Source of the DNA: Undibacterium sp. CCC3.4
GTDB lineage: Bacteria > Pseudomonadota > Gammaproteobacteria > Burkholderiales > Burkholderiaceae_D
NCBI RefSeq assembly: GCF_034347425.1
Contig: NZ_CP133779.1
Coordinates: 2,170,001-2,234,000 of the forward strand
Direction: 5' to 3'
DNA length: 64,000 nucleotides
The position numbers were made by a program, and so were the translations under genes. The stretch's first letter is position 1, and each line of letters begins with the position of its first letter. Shown here in pieces: positions 28,043 to 38,575 of the stretch. Under the pieces are notes generated by a model. That model was not told the DNA's origin. It made no database searches and was given only the letters and a program-made list of their open reading frames with translations.

Positions 28043-29457
28043 CTGCCCTTGCTGACGCTTTCGCCATCATCACGGTGCAAACTCCAAAAGCTGAGCGAAG
28101 AAAACAAGGTCAGCACGCCCAGTGTGAGGAAGGCTTGGTGCAGCGCAGCGGTGACCGCCTGTTGGTCAGATTGTGGTAAATCGCTTAAGTACCATGCCGT
28201 TACCAGCGAGCCGCAGGCCAAACCGAAACTCATCGACATCTGTTGCAGCGTACTCGAAATCGTACTGGCCATACTGGCATCGGCTGGTGCGATGTCGGCA
28301 TAGGCCATCGAGTTCATACTGGTAAATTGCAGTGAGTTGAACAAACCTTGCGCCAAACTGAGCACGACAATCAGATACCAAGGGGTGCCGGCAGCAATGA
28401 GGGCGAAACAGCAGATGGTCACGCCTATCATCAGGGTGTTGACGATTAATACCTGACGGTAACCGAAACGACGCAGCACGCGGGTGGCGATCAACTTCAT
28501 GAACATCGCTGCCAGCACCGAAGGCATCATCAATAAGCCCGATTGCCAAGCCGGCAAACCCAGTCCCAATTGATACAGCAAGGGCAGCAAAAACGGCATG
28601 CCGCCCAAGCCCAGACGGGTGAGAAAACCACCAACCACCGACACGCGATAGGTACGCACGGCAAATAACTGCAGTTTCAGCAGCGGTGCCGGCACGCGCT
28701 TCGAATGCCAAGCATACGCTGCCAGCAAAGCCAGCGCCAGCGCCAGCAGCGCGGCCGTCAGCGGCAGCGAAATCGTATGTTCATCAAAAATTTCCAACAG
28801 CCACGACAATAAGGCGGCACCGCTGCCAAACAGTAACAAGCCCTGCCAATCGAGCGGACGGCGCTGCTCGCCGTAATAATCGGGCATATGGCGATGGATC
28901 AGGTATTGCGCGATCAAGCCGACCGGCACGTTGATGAAAAAAATCACCCGCCACGACAGCCAATGCACAATCACACCGCCGATAGCCGGCCCCAGCAAGG
29001 GGCCGATCAGGGCCGGAATAATCACGAAATTCATCGCCGTTAATAATTCCGCCTTGGGAAAGGTGCGCACGATGGTCAAGCGCCCGACCGGCATCATCAT
29101 CGCCGCCCCCAGCCCTTGCAAAACCCGCGCTGCCACCAGCATGGGCAGATTGAGCGACAAGCCACACAACACCGACGAAGCCGTGAAGATCGCCACCGCC
29201 AAGCTGAACACCCGGCGCGTGCCATAACGATCGGCGATCCAGCCGCTCACTGGGATGCCAACAGCCAAACTGAGTATGTAACTGGTGATGACGGCCTTAA
29301 GACTCAAGGGCGTGACTTGCAAACTCTCGGCCATCGCCGGCACGGCGGTATTGATAATGGTTGAATCGAGCTGCTCCATGAACAGTGCGATGGCAACCAC
29401 CCAGGGTAGATACCTTTTAACCGCCAATTCGGAGGCGACAGCCGGAGCAGCAGACAT
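28036..29457 (-). CDS. MFS drug exporter, DHA2/EmrB-QacA type
   Basis: 473 residues from the ATG at 29457; an ATG 11 codons upstream is a possible alternative and neither has a strong SD. About 14 hydrophobic helices. The first carries the DHA2 motif MEQLDSTIINTAVPAMAESL and an intact motif A (GWIADRYGTRRVF). It probably exports toxic hydrophobic compounds by proton antiport. There is no membrane-fusion partner next to it, so it would act as a single-component pump. Confidence 0.88.
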   Translation of the reverse strand: MSAAPAVASELAVKRYLPWVVAIALFMEQLDSTIINTAVPAMAESLQVTPLSLKAVITSYILSLAVGIPVSGWIADRYGTRRVFSLAVAIFTASSVLCGLSLNLPMLVAARVLQGLGAAMMMPVGRLTIVRTFPKAELLTAMNFVIIPALIGPLLGPAIGGVIVHWLSWRVIFFINVPVGLIAQYLIHRHMPDYYGEQRRPLDWQGLLLFGSGAALLSWLLEIFDEHTISLPLTAALLALALALLAAYAWHSKRVPAPLLKLQLFAVRTYRVSVVGGFLTRLGLGGMPFLLPLLYQLGLGLPAWQSGLLMMPSVLAAMFMKLIATRVLRRFGYRQVLIVNTLMIGVTICCFALIAAGTPWYLIVVLSLAQGLFNSLQFTSMNSMAYADIAPADASMASTISSTLQQMSMSFGLACGSLVTAWYLSDLPQSDQQAVTAALHQAFLTLGVLTLFSSLSFWSLHRDDGESVSKGSQ

Positions 29458-29612
29458 GGATAGATGAGTAAAGGTGAGGATAGCGAGCATGATACACCGA
29501 CTGTAGCGCGATCGCTTAGCGTAACGTGGCGCTACCGGCGATGGCCTTTAAATAATATTTTAGAATTTTTTTGCCTCGTGGCACAATACCGCTTCTATCT
29601 CAGGAGGCCTGT

Positions 29613-31103
29613 GTGAGTACCATCTTTATTTCTTATCGGCGCAGCGACAGCGCACAGTTCACGGCACGCTTGCATGCCGCGTTGGAACAGACTTTGGGCC
29701 CCGAGCAAGCGTTTCTCGATATTGAAAATATCGCTGCGGCGAGCGACTGGAAAGCCCATCTGCAAGCAGAGCTCGAACGTGCCGCCATCGTGGTGGTGGT
29801 GATCGGCGCGCGCTGGCTGGCAGAGATTGCTGAGCGGCTGGATCAGGAAGACCAAGTGGTATGGGAAATTCACACCGCCTTGCAACTCGGCAAAACCATC
29901 GTTCCCTTACTCATCGATGGTGCTGCCATGCCGGCGGCCATGAGTTTACCGGAACCGATTTGCTTGCTGCCTAGCTTTAATGCGATAGGCTTGGCGAGTC
30001 CGAAAGAAGCCGAATTTTCTGCCTTGGTCAAACAAATTGCCGCTCTTGCCGAACAAGCCAGCGCTGGCCACAGCACGCAGCCGGCGCAAGGTTTGCGGCG
30101 CTTTCTCAATCCCGCGCTCGATATGTTGCAGCGTTATGCTGATCAAGAGCATATTTTACAAGTCGTGAATGCGGCCGGCCAAGCTTATCGGGTACCGACG
30201 GTTGCCGTGCTTAATGCCGCCGATGGCAGCGTTGAACAGGATATCGAAGTGGTGCTTGATGACAATTTTTTCAAAGCCAAGCTAGGCTCGAAAGCCGCCT
30301 TTGAAGAATACAAGGCCGATGCTATTCATCGTGGCAAATCCTTCTACGATACCGATACCGCGCGCCTGCTCGCGGTCGAAGGGGGCACGCGGCTGCGGCT
30401 GCATTTTCAGCCGACCTCGTATTTTGAATACGTCAAAACCAATATGGCGATGGATTTCGATGATGCCATCGATGGCACGCTGCGTGATGAGGTGCACCCC
30501 GACGGCCGGCTTGAAGCGCTGAGTAGCAGCAAGTTGGCCAACCATACCGGCATCAATGGCTTGGTGTTTTCCAATGATGGCGAAATGATTTTTCAAAAGC
30601 GCAGTGCCACAGTGCTGACCAATCCTTTGCAACTGTGTCCCGGTTTTTCCGGGGCCATGACGGCCGATGATATCGAACGCAGTTTTCGTCATCACAGCGC
30701 TGCCGGAACGCTCGATGAGGTCAATGTGTATCGCGAAATGACCGAAGAATTAGGCATACGCAAGAGCCAAGTCAGTCGGCGTTGCTTCATGGGTTTGAGT
30801 CGTGAGCTCTTGCGCGGTGGTAAGCCGGAATTATTTTATGCCGTCGATATCGATTTGTCGGCGCGTGAAATCCTCGCCTGCTGTGCGAAAGACCGCGGCC
30901 GCGAAGGCGAGATATTTGCGCTGCCACTGCGCTATGCCCAAGCACGCCTGAGCGAAGAAGAAGCAGCGTATTACCGCGAAAATTTCAGCAAAGTACTCAA
31001 ACAAATCGAAGTTCGCGCCAATGGTTGCGCCAGCTTACCTCTACTGAGCAATTTGGTATTTTGGATTAATCAACACCAGCCGCCCTTACAGCGGCAGATC
31101 TGA
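29613..31103 (+). CDS. TIR-NUDIX protein, predicted nucleotide-signal immune component
   Basis: 496 residues from a GTG 5 nt after CAGGAGG; a TTG 14 codons upstream would start inside the ribosome site. An N-terminal TIR domain (about 2-130) has FISYRRSDS, the LDIENI loop, DW and VVVVIGARWL, and keeps the Glu (residue ~85, in VVWEIHTALQLGK) expected of an NAD-cleaving TIR. A middle region (about 155-305) is unassigned. A C-terminal NUDIX-like domain (about 310-460) contains REMTEELGI; the second half of the NUDIX box is intact but its G-x5-E half is degenerate. NUDIX domains of this kind are described beside SMODS/SLOG signalling genes. It runs straight into the next membrane-protein gene (47-nt gap), so the two form an operon. 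Biological role inferred. Confidence 0.8.
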   Translation: MSTIFISYRRSDSAQFTARLHAALEQTLGPEQAFLDIENIAAASDWKAHLQAELERAAIVVVVIGARWLAEIAERLDQEDQVVWEIHTALQLGKTIVPLLIDGAAMPAAMSLPEPICLLPSFNAIGLASPKEAEFSALVKQIAALAEQASAGHSTQPAQGLRRFLNPALDMLQRYADQEHILQVVNAAGQAYRVPTVAVLNAADGSVEQDIEVVLDDNFFKAKLGSKAAFEEYKADAIHRGKSFYDTDTARLLAVEGGTRLRLHFQPTSYFEYVKTNMAMDFDDAIDGTLRDEVHPDGRLEALSSSKLANHTGINGLVFSNDGEMIFQKRSATVLTNPLQLCPGFSGAMTADDIERSFRHHSAAGTLDEVNVYREMTEELGIRKSQVSRRCFMGLSRELLRGGKPELFYAVDIDLSAREILACCAKDRGREGEIFALPLRYAQARLSEEEAAYYRENFSKVLKQIEVRANGCASLPLLSNLVFWINQHQPPLQRQI

Positions 31104-31150
31104 GCACGCCGCCGTTCATCCGTTTGTCAGCCATTCATTCAAGGTCATTC

Positions 31151-33355
31151 ATGCATATCGATTTACGCGATCCGCTGCAGCACGCCACGCCGTATCGCAA
31201 ACGTCCCTTGTCGTATCAGGTCAGTTTTGCTACCGCTGCCGGCAGCATCAGCACCTTGGAAGGGGAAGTACGGTGTCAGCCCGGTGACGCCATCATCACT
31301 GGCCAAAATGGCGAGCGTTGGCCGGTGGCGGCGGCCGAATTTGCCTTGCGTTATGTGGCCCGTGAGCCCGGCGGCGCAGCGGCCGCCGGCGACTATCTGG
31401 CCAGACCCCTGCGGGTGCTGGCTCGGCGACTCGATGCCCCGCTGCAGGTGGAGTTAGAGCACGGCCGTGGCCGCCTCAGTGCGCAGTCGGGCGATTGGCT
31501 GGTGCAATATCCATCGCATGGGCAAGCGATCGTCGCGCCCGATATTTTTGCCAAAACCTATGAGCCGGTGGCCGATGGCGCGCCGCTGTTGATTGGCTTG
31601 GCTGGACCGGCCGATGCCAGTTGCTGCGCAGTGCTGGCGCAGCTACACGCACTGCTGCCGGCCAGCGAAATTTTCTTGCTCAGTCCGGCTGACGATGGCA
31701 GCCTCGAGCAGCGCCGTTTCGATGCCAATCTGACATTTTCTGCCATGCCGGCCACGCCGCTGCCGTCTGTCTTCGTGAGCATCGATATCGATCCGTTTGC
31801 GCGTGCAGCCGTGTATTTGCTTAAACATTGTTCCTTGCTCATCGCGCCGCTTGTCCCAAGTGCTATGAGTCGCGCCATCGCCAAGTTCGGCGCGGCGCTA
31901 CCATGCTGGGCCGCAGCCGGAGCAACTTCCGTCTTGCTATTGCAAGATCATCATTTGTACGCTTTGCCACTGCCGGCCCCCGTGTTGGAACTGACACAAG
32001 TGCATGAATTGTTACGCTGGCTGGCAGCCTCACCAGCCAGCGGCCAGCGTTCGCATCAACGGCGCTTCAGTCGTTGGCAATTGTTCGGCAAGATGTTGCC
32101 TGATTTCAAGCAAATCGGGCGCGGCTTGTTGTTGCACTCTGAGGCGCAAGGCCAGGACGAGTCGGCGCAGCTTACCCAAGTGCTGGCCGAGCAATTGTTG
32201 GAATTGAATATCTTCAATACTCAAGCGCGGGCCCAACAAAACGCTGCCGGCCAGGCGACCGCCTTGCTGCCGGACGCACTCGAACGGATACAGTTACTGG
32301 CGGACCAGTTGGCCGGACGGCATCAGGATGCCTGGCAAAGTCTGCTCTTCAGCACTACCAAACGGCTGGCGCAGCAAGGCGGCTGGCTGCATGGCCTGCG
32401 ACACCGACAATGGCGCAGCATGCCGGCGGAGGCGCTGCGCCGCGCCACATCCTTAGTCGGGCTGGGCTTGCTGGCGACCTTGTCGTTTGCCGCCTATACG
32501 GAAATTTCTGCCAGTTGTGAGAGCAGCGACGTGTTTGCTTTCATCGGCTGTGATACCACTTGGTGGCAGCACTGGGCCAGCGCATTGTTCATGAGCGTCT
32601 ATCTGAGCGCACTGGCATGGGCTTTGTTGCGTTACAGTAATGCCAAACGGGCGCAATTCGAGCAGCAACATCAGGATTACCGCTTGCTGGCCGAGTGCTT
32701 GCGGGTACAACACTGCTGGAACAGGCTAGGACTAGCCGCCAGCGTCGCCGATGCCGTACCCAATATCGACGCGGCCGCCGCCAATTGGGTCCGAAACGCG
32801 CTGCGTGCTCTGCATCACATCAGTGTTGTGGACAGCACGCGCTGGGGCCAAACCAGCGTCCGTGCCGCGCTGACTGAGTTTATCGAAGAGCAAATCGACT
32901 ACCATGAAAAAACTTTGCTCAAGCGCCGCGAGTTAGCCGTGAATTTTCTCACGGCGCGCGCCAGAGTGTGCCTGAGTCTGTTCATGCTCGGCGTGGCTGG
33001 ATTGGCTTGCAACACCCTCGCCGAAACACTGTGGCATCAAGCGTGGGAGGGCTACGCGCATCATTTTTTGGTGTTGGCCAGCATAGGCGCATTAGCCGGC
33101 TGGGCCGCGCATAAAAAAGTACTGGAAAATTTTGGCCTCGAAAGCGAAATTCGGCGCGGCAAAATCATTCTGGCCGAACTGCAGCATGCCAAGAGCTTCA
33201 TCAGCGAGCGGCTGGCACACGCACCGAGCGATACCGTGCCCGACGCGCAAATTCGGCATGCCCTGATCGGCATCGGCAATGTTTTTGTCAGCGACCAAGC
33301 CAACTGGCACAATTTGCATCGCGAGCGGCCGATCGAAGCCGCCACCGGCGGTTGA
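31151..33355 (+). CDS. PGDYG-like/SLOG-like/four-TM membrane protein, predicted effector partner of the TIR-NUDIX protein
   Basis: 734 residues from the ATG at 31151 (AAGG upstream). Two tandem small domains, about residues 20-70 (GEVRCQPGDAIITG, ERWPV) and 95-140 (SGDWLVQYP, TYEP), look like PGDYG-type modules. A Rossmann-like segment at 144-260 (LLIGLAGPAD, SEIFLLSPADDG, SLLIAPLVP) resembles a worn SLOG/LSDAT nucleotide-sensing domain. The C-terminal half has four membrane helices (about 432-450, 475-494, 603-622, 638-654); between the pairs lies YRLLAECLRVQHCW, a motif I associate with SLATT/4TM effectors that accompany SLOG, SMODS and TIR genes. The likely action is membrane disruption on sensing a nucleotide signal. 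Domain names are by eye; no named system is claimed. Confidence 0.65.
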   Translation: MHIDLRDPLQHATPYRKRPLSYQVSFATAAGSISTLEGEVRCQPGDAIITGQNGERWPVAAAEFALRYVAREPGGAAAAGDYLARPLRVLARRLDAPLQVELEHGRGRLSAQSGDWLVQYPSHGQAIVAPDIFAKTYEPVADGAPLLIGLAGPADASCCAVLAQLHALLPASEIFLLSPADDGSLEQRRFDANLTFSAMPATPLPSVFVSIDIDPFARAAVYLLKHCSLLIAPLVPSAMSRAIAKFGAALPCWAAAGATSVLLLQDHHLYALPLPAPVLELTQVHELLRWLAASPASGQRSHQRRFSRWQLFGKMLPDFKQIGRGLLLHSEAQGQDESAQLTQVLAEQLLELNIFNTQARAQQNAAGQATALLPDALERIQLLADQLAGRHQDAWQSLLFSTTKRLAQQGGWLHGLRHRQWRSMPAEALRRATSLVGLGLLATLSFAAYTEISASCESSDVFAFIGCDTTWWQHWASALFMSVYLSALAWALLRYSNAKRAQFEQQHQDYRLLAECLRVQHCWNRLGLAASVADAVPNIDAAAANWVRNALRALHHISVVDSTRWGQTSVRAALTEFIEEQIDYHEKTLLKRRELAVNFLTARARVCLSLFMLGVAGLACNTLAETLWHQAWEGYAHHFLVLASIGALAGWAAHKKVLENFGLESEIRRGKIILAELQHAKSFISERLAHAPSDTVPDAQIRHALIGIGNVFVSDQANWHNLHRERPIEAATGG

Positions 33356-33737
33356 TTAAAAATCTGACTAGGGTTTGAAACCCTGGCCTTCAGGGGCTGT
33401 CGCAAAAGGGTATTGAGTCGGTATCATTACCCTAACTGGTGGCCACGTCATTCCTGCGCGCTTTTGGCAGGAACCCAGCGGCGTTCGTGGTTAACTGAAA
33501 ATGCCAGAAATTGTGGCATTTTCAGTGTAAAAAACGACGCTGGGTTCCCGCTAAAAGCATGCGGGAATGACGAGGTATGCGGTGTTTCAGGTTTAAAAAA
33601 CGTCCATCAGGCTTTTGCGACAGCCTCTTTTGGCCGGTGAGCGACCAAGGAGCGACCAAGGAGCGACCAAGGAGCGACCCGATGGGAGGGGATGCAAACC
33701 CCTTCCAGAGTCTTTTCCATCGTCGCTTGCGACGATC
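33352..33737 (+). repeat. Composite repeat copy A
   Basis: Order on the plus strand: reversed right flank (ATCTGACTAGGGTTTGAAAC), core 33393-33627 bounded by GGGGCTGTCGCAAAAG and CTTTTGCGACAGCCTC, then reversed left flank ending in the palindrome ATCGTCGCTTGCGACGAT and continuing beyond the inserted IS at 34984. The left flank contains an 11-bp tandem repeat absent from the other copies. It starts at the stop codon of the preceding membrane-protein gene. Copies B and C are at 44697-45072 and 58977-60753. Confidence 0.9.
33639..33679 (+). repeat. 11-bp tandem repeat, about 3.7 units
   Basis: GAGCGACCAAG repeated head to tail within the flank of repeat copy A; copies B and C have only one diverged unit, so the array expanded locally, probably by slippage. 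Confidence 0.85.
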
Positions 33738-33788
33738 TGTAATGGTCTAATGTTTACGGACACCTCAATAGGAGGAATAATTACCTAA

Positions 33789-34975
<1,187 letters not shown>

Positions 34976-34996
34976 CCACTACAATCCATTAAGTTG

Positions 34997-37828
34997 TTAA
35001 GCGCGTCGACCTTCCTTAGTTTTTTCCACTTTTCGTTGTAACACGAAAATCGGCTGCGCCCAGTCGGCATCTTTCTTCTTCTTGCTGGTAATGAGCGTCA
35101 GTTCCGAAGGATCGTAGACATCGGTATTGTGGGTCAGAGGCGTGGTCATCAGATACTGTGCATCGGTATTTTTCAAGAACTCACCGACCAATTGAATATT
35201 GCGAATATCGAGATGGGCAAACGGTTCATCGATGAACACAAAGCCACCCGAACCATCTTCCGATTTCAATAAGCCGATCAGCAGTATCAAGGACTTCATC
35301 ACTTGCTGGCCACCTGAAGCCTCGCCGTCATTCATGCCTATCGGCCCCTTGCCATCGAATTTGAAACGCACATGCAAACCGGCCTGAGCCAATTGGATAT
35401 CATCATTTTCCAACTTCACCGGATCGGTATGCACTTCAATCCCGGCCAGCTCGCCGAGTTGCTTGATATTTTTACTGTAAGACTTGATGGTGTAGCGCAG
35501 CCGGTCCATATACGCGGCGCGCGCATTGACGGTGGCTTCGATGGCGCGGTTATTCTGATAGCGGCGCTCATCGGTTTCCGCTTGCCGACCCAGCAAAAGC
35601 GTGTTGAGACGGGTGTACTGATCGACCACCGTGCCATCAATTTCCCAGTCATCGCGCGCCAAATTATTACTCAAACTGCGGATACGCAGTTCGATCTGAT
35701 GGACATTCTCATGCTCGGCCACCAGCGCCTGCCGGTGTACGCTGCGCTTCCACGCTGGCGGCAAATTGTGCCAAGTACTGCGCATGCCGGTCAGAATATC
35801 GTAGTGCGCGCGCCGTTCTTCGGCATGGCGTTTCTCAGCGGCGCGAACTTGTGCTTCGGCGTCCGCAATCGCCGCCTTCGCTTGTTCCCAGCGCAAATGC
35901 GCGACCGAACGTTGTTCGGTCGCTGCCTTGAGCAAGGGTGCGAGTTCACCGAGCCGCCCGCCGACCTGCATGCGTTGCTGTTTCAGCGGTTGCGTGCTGT
36001 GCGCGGCTTCGTCAAACTCAGCATGGCGCGCCGCTAACTCTTTCGCCGCATCGACTCCGGCCAAGCGCGCTTTACAGGTACCGATTTCGCCGGCCAGCTT
36101 ACTGATCTGCATGGTCAACACATCTTCTTGCGATTGCAGGCGCGGCAGTGATTTCAGCAAGGCCTCGAGGCGTTGGCTGCGGCCGGCATTACCGAAGCGG
36201 TAACGAGAAACTTCGACAAACAGCGAACGTCCGCCACGGCGCTCGAAGTGGTAAGCCTCAGGAGTGATCCACTCCTGCGAGCGCGGCAGTTTCATGCCGG
36301 CTTCGACCGATTTCACCGTCACGATGCGCTGTAACTGCTCGATCAACCAGGCCGGTGCCTGTGCACTGAAATGCACTACCGATAACAAACTCTGGTCTTT
36401 TACCGACGGAGCGCTGACGCGATCGGGCACGATGAAATGATTGTATTTCTGTTTTTCCCCGATCCGGTAAGCGGCCGCCGCATCACTGGCATGATCGAGC
36501 AAAATCACCGAAGTATAGCCGCGCAACACGCCTTCGACCGCCGCTTGCCACTGCGGATCGCTGACCTCGACGATCTCGGGCAGCATGCAATGCGCGATCT
36601 CGGCTTCCTGCAGCGCGCGCCGCATTTGCCGCACATTTTCCGGGTCGGGCAAGGCCGATTTACTTTGCAAGGCGGCGATGGTATCCATCTCGGCAGCGAT
36701 GCGTTGGCTCAGACCGTCGCGCTCGGCCTTTTGGCGGCTCAATTGCGCTTCTTTTTTCTCCACTTCATCGGCCACATGGGCGACATCGGGATCAGCTTCC
36801 GCCGCTAATTTCTGCAGCCGCGCTTTTTGTTCCAGCAGACTTTCCTGCGGCTTGAGCTTGCTGTTAATTTGCTGTAGCTTTTCACGCAAACCGGCTTCTT
36901 CCGCTTCGAGCGCAGCTTCGGCTTGCTTGGCGGTTGACACTTGTTGTGCCTGTTGCGCCAAATGCCCGCGTCGCTCTGACAGCGCGGCATCTTGGCTCTT
37001 GAGCAGACGCCGCCCATTGCGCAGCGACAGACTGGTCGCAGCGGCACCGGCCAGAGCTTCATGGTATTGCAAGGTCGGTAGAATTTCTTCCTGCAAATCA
37101 CGCTTTTCGCGCTGCAAGCCTTCGTACTGATGATAATTGGCTACCCGCAGACGCAAACCTTCCAAATTGGTTTTAGCCCCCTCGAGTTCAGTCTCGAAAC
37201 GCTGTAATTCGGTTTCGGTATCGCGCTGATGGCGCTTGGCATCGTCATACGCATCGAGGACTTCTTTATCACCGAACACTTGGAACACCAGATCGAGCAA
37301 CTGACGCGGCGCGTATTCGCACAGCTTATCGGTTTCACCCTGTTCCAGCGCCAGCACTTTACCCATGGCATTCGACAAACCGGCATGCGCGAGCCGCTTG
37401 CGGTAACTTTCCACCCCTAGCCAGTCATGCGCCTCCTGCACCTCTTCGATATCGACGCGACCGCCGCGCATCAGATACTGACGCTTCCAATCGCCACCGT
37501 TTTTTTCTATCTTACAAAACAGTGTGACTTCGTCATCGTACAGCCCCGACATGCGGAACGGCCGGTTCGAAATTTGCGGACCAACCGCACTGTTATCCAC
37601 TACCGAGCGTATCCACGCGGTTTGTTGGCCGGAATGGCGCGCATAGTGTTTATACGAACGTCCCATCGAACACTCGAGCCCGAACAAGGTGCGCAGAGCA
37701 TCGAGCAAGGTGGTTTTACCCGAGCCATTTTGACCGGCGATGGTGATGATCTTGGCATCGAGCGGAATATTTTTGATGCGTTGCCAATAATCCCAATGCA
37801 CCAGTTCCAGCGATTTGATATGAAACAT
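34997..37828 (-). CDS. mksB: SMC-like condensin ATPase MksB
   Basis: 943 residues: an N-terminal ABC half with Walker A GQNGSGKTTLLD (residues ~32-43), a coiled coil, a hinge around 410-540, a second coiled coil, then the ABC signature SGGQQV at ~838 and Walker B FVFIDEPFAHLD at ~860-870. Both nucleotide-site halves are complete. This is the ATPase of a MukB-like (Mks) condensin that extrudes DNA loops for chromosome organisation; in Wadjet (JetABCD) defence the homologue is JetC. It starts 3 nt after the mksE stop. The 3' end lies 8 bp from the IS target site, and no mksG/jetD gene follows. Confidence 0.88.
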   Translation of the reverse strand: MFHIKSLELVHWDYWQRIKNIPLDAKIITIAGQNGSGKTTLLDALRTLFGLECSMGRSYKHYARHSGQQTAWIRSVVDNSAVGPQISNRPFRMSGLYDDEVTLFCKIEKNGGDWKRQYLMRGGRVDIEEVQEAHDWLGVESYRKRLAHAGLSNAMGKVLALEQGETDKLCEYAPRQLLDLVFQVFGDKEVLDAYDDAKRHQRDTETELQRFETELEGAKTNLEGLRLRVANYHQYEGLQREKRDLQEEILPTLQYHEALAGAAATSLSLRNGRRLLKSQDAALSERRGHLAQQAQQVSTAKQAEAALEAEEAGLREKLQQINSKLKPQESLLEQKARLQKLAAEADPDVAHVADEVEKKEAQLSRQKAERDGLSQRIAAEMDTIAALQSKSALPDPENVRQMRRALQEAEIAHCMLPEIVEVSDPQWQAAVEGVLRGYTSVILLDHASDAAAAYRIGEKQKYNHFIVPDRVSAPSVKDQSLLSVVHFSAQAPAWLIEQLQRIVTVKSVEAGMKLPRSQEWITPEAYHFERRGGRSLFVEVSRYRFGNAGRSQRLEALLKSLPRLQSQEDVLTMQISKLAGEIGTCKARLAGVDAAKELAARHAEFDEAAHSTQPLKQQRMQVGGRLGELAPLLKAATEQRSVAHLRWEQAKAAIADAEAQVRAAEKRHAEERRAHYDILTGMRSTWHNLPPAWKRSVHRQALVAEHENVHQIELRIRSLSNNLARDDWEIDGTVVDQYTRLNTLLLGRQAETDERRYQNNRAIEATVNARAAYMDRLRYTIKSYSKNIKQLGELAGIEVHTDPVKLENDDIQLAQAGLHVRFKFDGKGPIGMNDGEASGGQQVMKSLILLIGLLKSEDGSGGFVFIDEPFAHLDIRNIQLVGEFLKNTDAQYLMTTPLTHNTDVYDPSELTLITSKKKKDADWAQPIFVLQRKVEKTKEGRRA

Positions 37829-37831
37829 GGC

Positions 37832-38575
37832 TTATTCTTTTTCAGTGGAGAGGTCGGCGGCGTCGCTGTCGCTATTGTGGGCGTTCGCGTCGGCGTGCGT
37901 ATCATCATGCTCGACGATGGCATCGGGCAGAGCAGGGGACGCAGCACGCGCGGCCGGGATTTGGAAAATATCAGACAAGGCACCGTTGATGATGCGGTCT
38001 TTCAGACGGTCGGTATCCATCAACAGATCGAGCAGTGGCCCTTCCAGGATCAAATCACCCTTACGCTCGACAAAACCTAAACGCGCCAATTGGCCGAGGT
38101 TCATATCCATGCGCGTTTTTTTACCGAGCTTGTCGCCGAAATCGGCCAGCAGGGCGCGATACGACATGCCGATCGAACTGTCTTCCGCACGTGGCAAGGG
38201 TTTCTCCTTACCGAACATATCGTTCTGATCTTCCTGCGCCAGTTGGTGCGCTTCTTGCCGCTCACGCTTGGGTAAAATAATCAATGACCACAACACCACC
38301 AGCAAGGCCACGCCATCGCGTGCCAAGCCGAAATTATTGTTTTGCCAGGTGTCTTTGGTACCGAACACTTTCGATTCACTGTCGCGCGTCAGCGCCAGCG
38401 TGACATGATCGGCATACACATTATCGATGAATTTCATGCCACAGGCTTTGAGACGAGCATCGAGTTCGCTGCGGAAAATTTCATCCGACAAGGCGCGCTT
38501 GACCAGCTTATCTTCACGTCGCAGGGTCTGATGCGCGAGCAAACGCGCGATCAGAATTTGTGCATCTTCAGTCAT
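37832..38575 (-). CDS. mksE: MksE condensin subunit
   Basis: 247 residues, soluble, with a winged-helix look (NFGLARDGVALLVVLWSLIILP; GQLARLGFVERKGDLILEGP). Its identity rests on position between an MksF-like and an MksB-like gene, on size and on sequence style. The family (MukE/MksE/JetB) dimerises on the kleisin and regulates ATPase activity and DNA capture. The start overlaps the mksF stop by 8 bp, and 3 nt separate it from mksB. Confidence 0.8.
   Translation of the reverse strand: MTEDAQILIARLLAHQTLRREDKLVKRALSDEIFRSELDARLKACGMKFIDNVYADHVTLALTRDSESKVFGTKDTWQNNNFGLARDGVALLVVLWSLIILPKRERQEAHQLAQEDQNDMFGKEKPLPRAEDSSIGMSYRALLADFGDKLGKKTRMDMNLGQLARLGFVERKGDLILEGPLLDLLMDTDRLKDRIINGALSDIFQIPAARAASPALPDAIVEHDDTHADANAHNSDSDAADLSTEKE

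Noticed and set aside
33639..33679. Possible CRISPR array
   Set aside because: Units are 11 bp, directly adjacent without spacers, and only about four; this is a simple tandem repeat. No cas genes are in the window.
33352..33737. Integron attC site or prophage attachment site
   Set aside because: There is no integrase gene and no tRNA nearby, and three dispersed copies with an inverting core do not fit attC or att structure.
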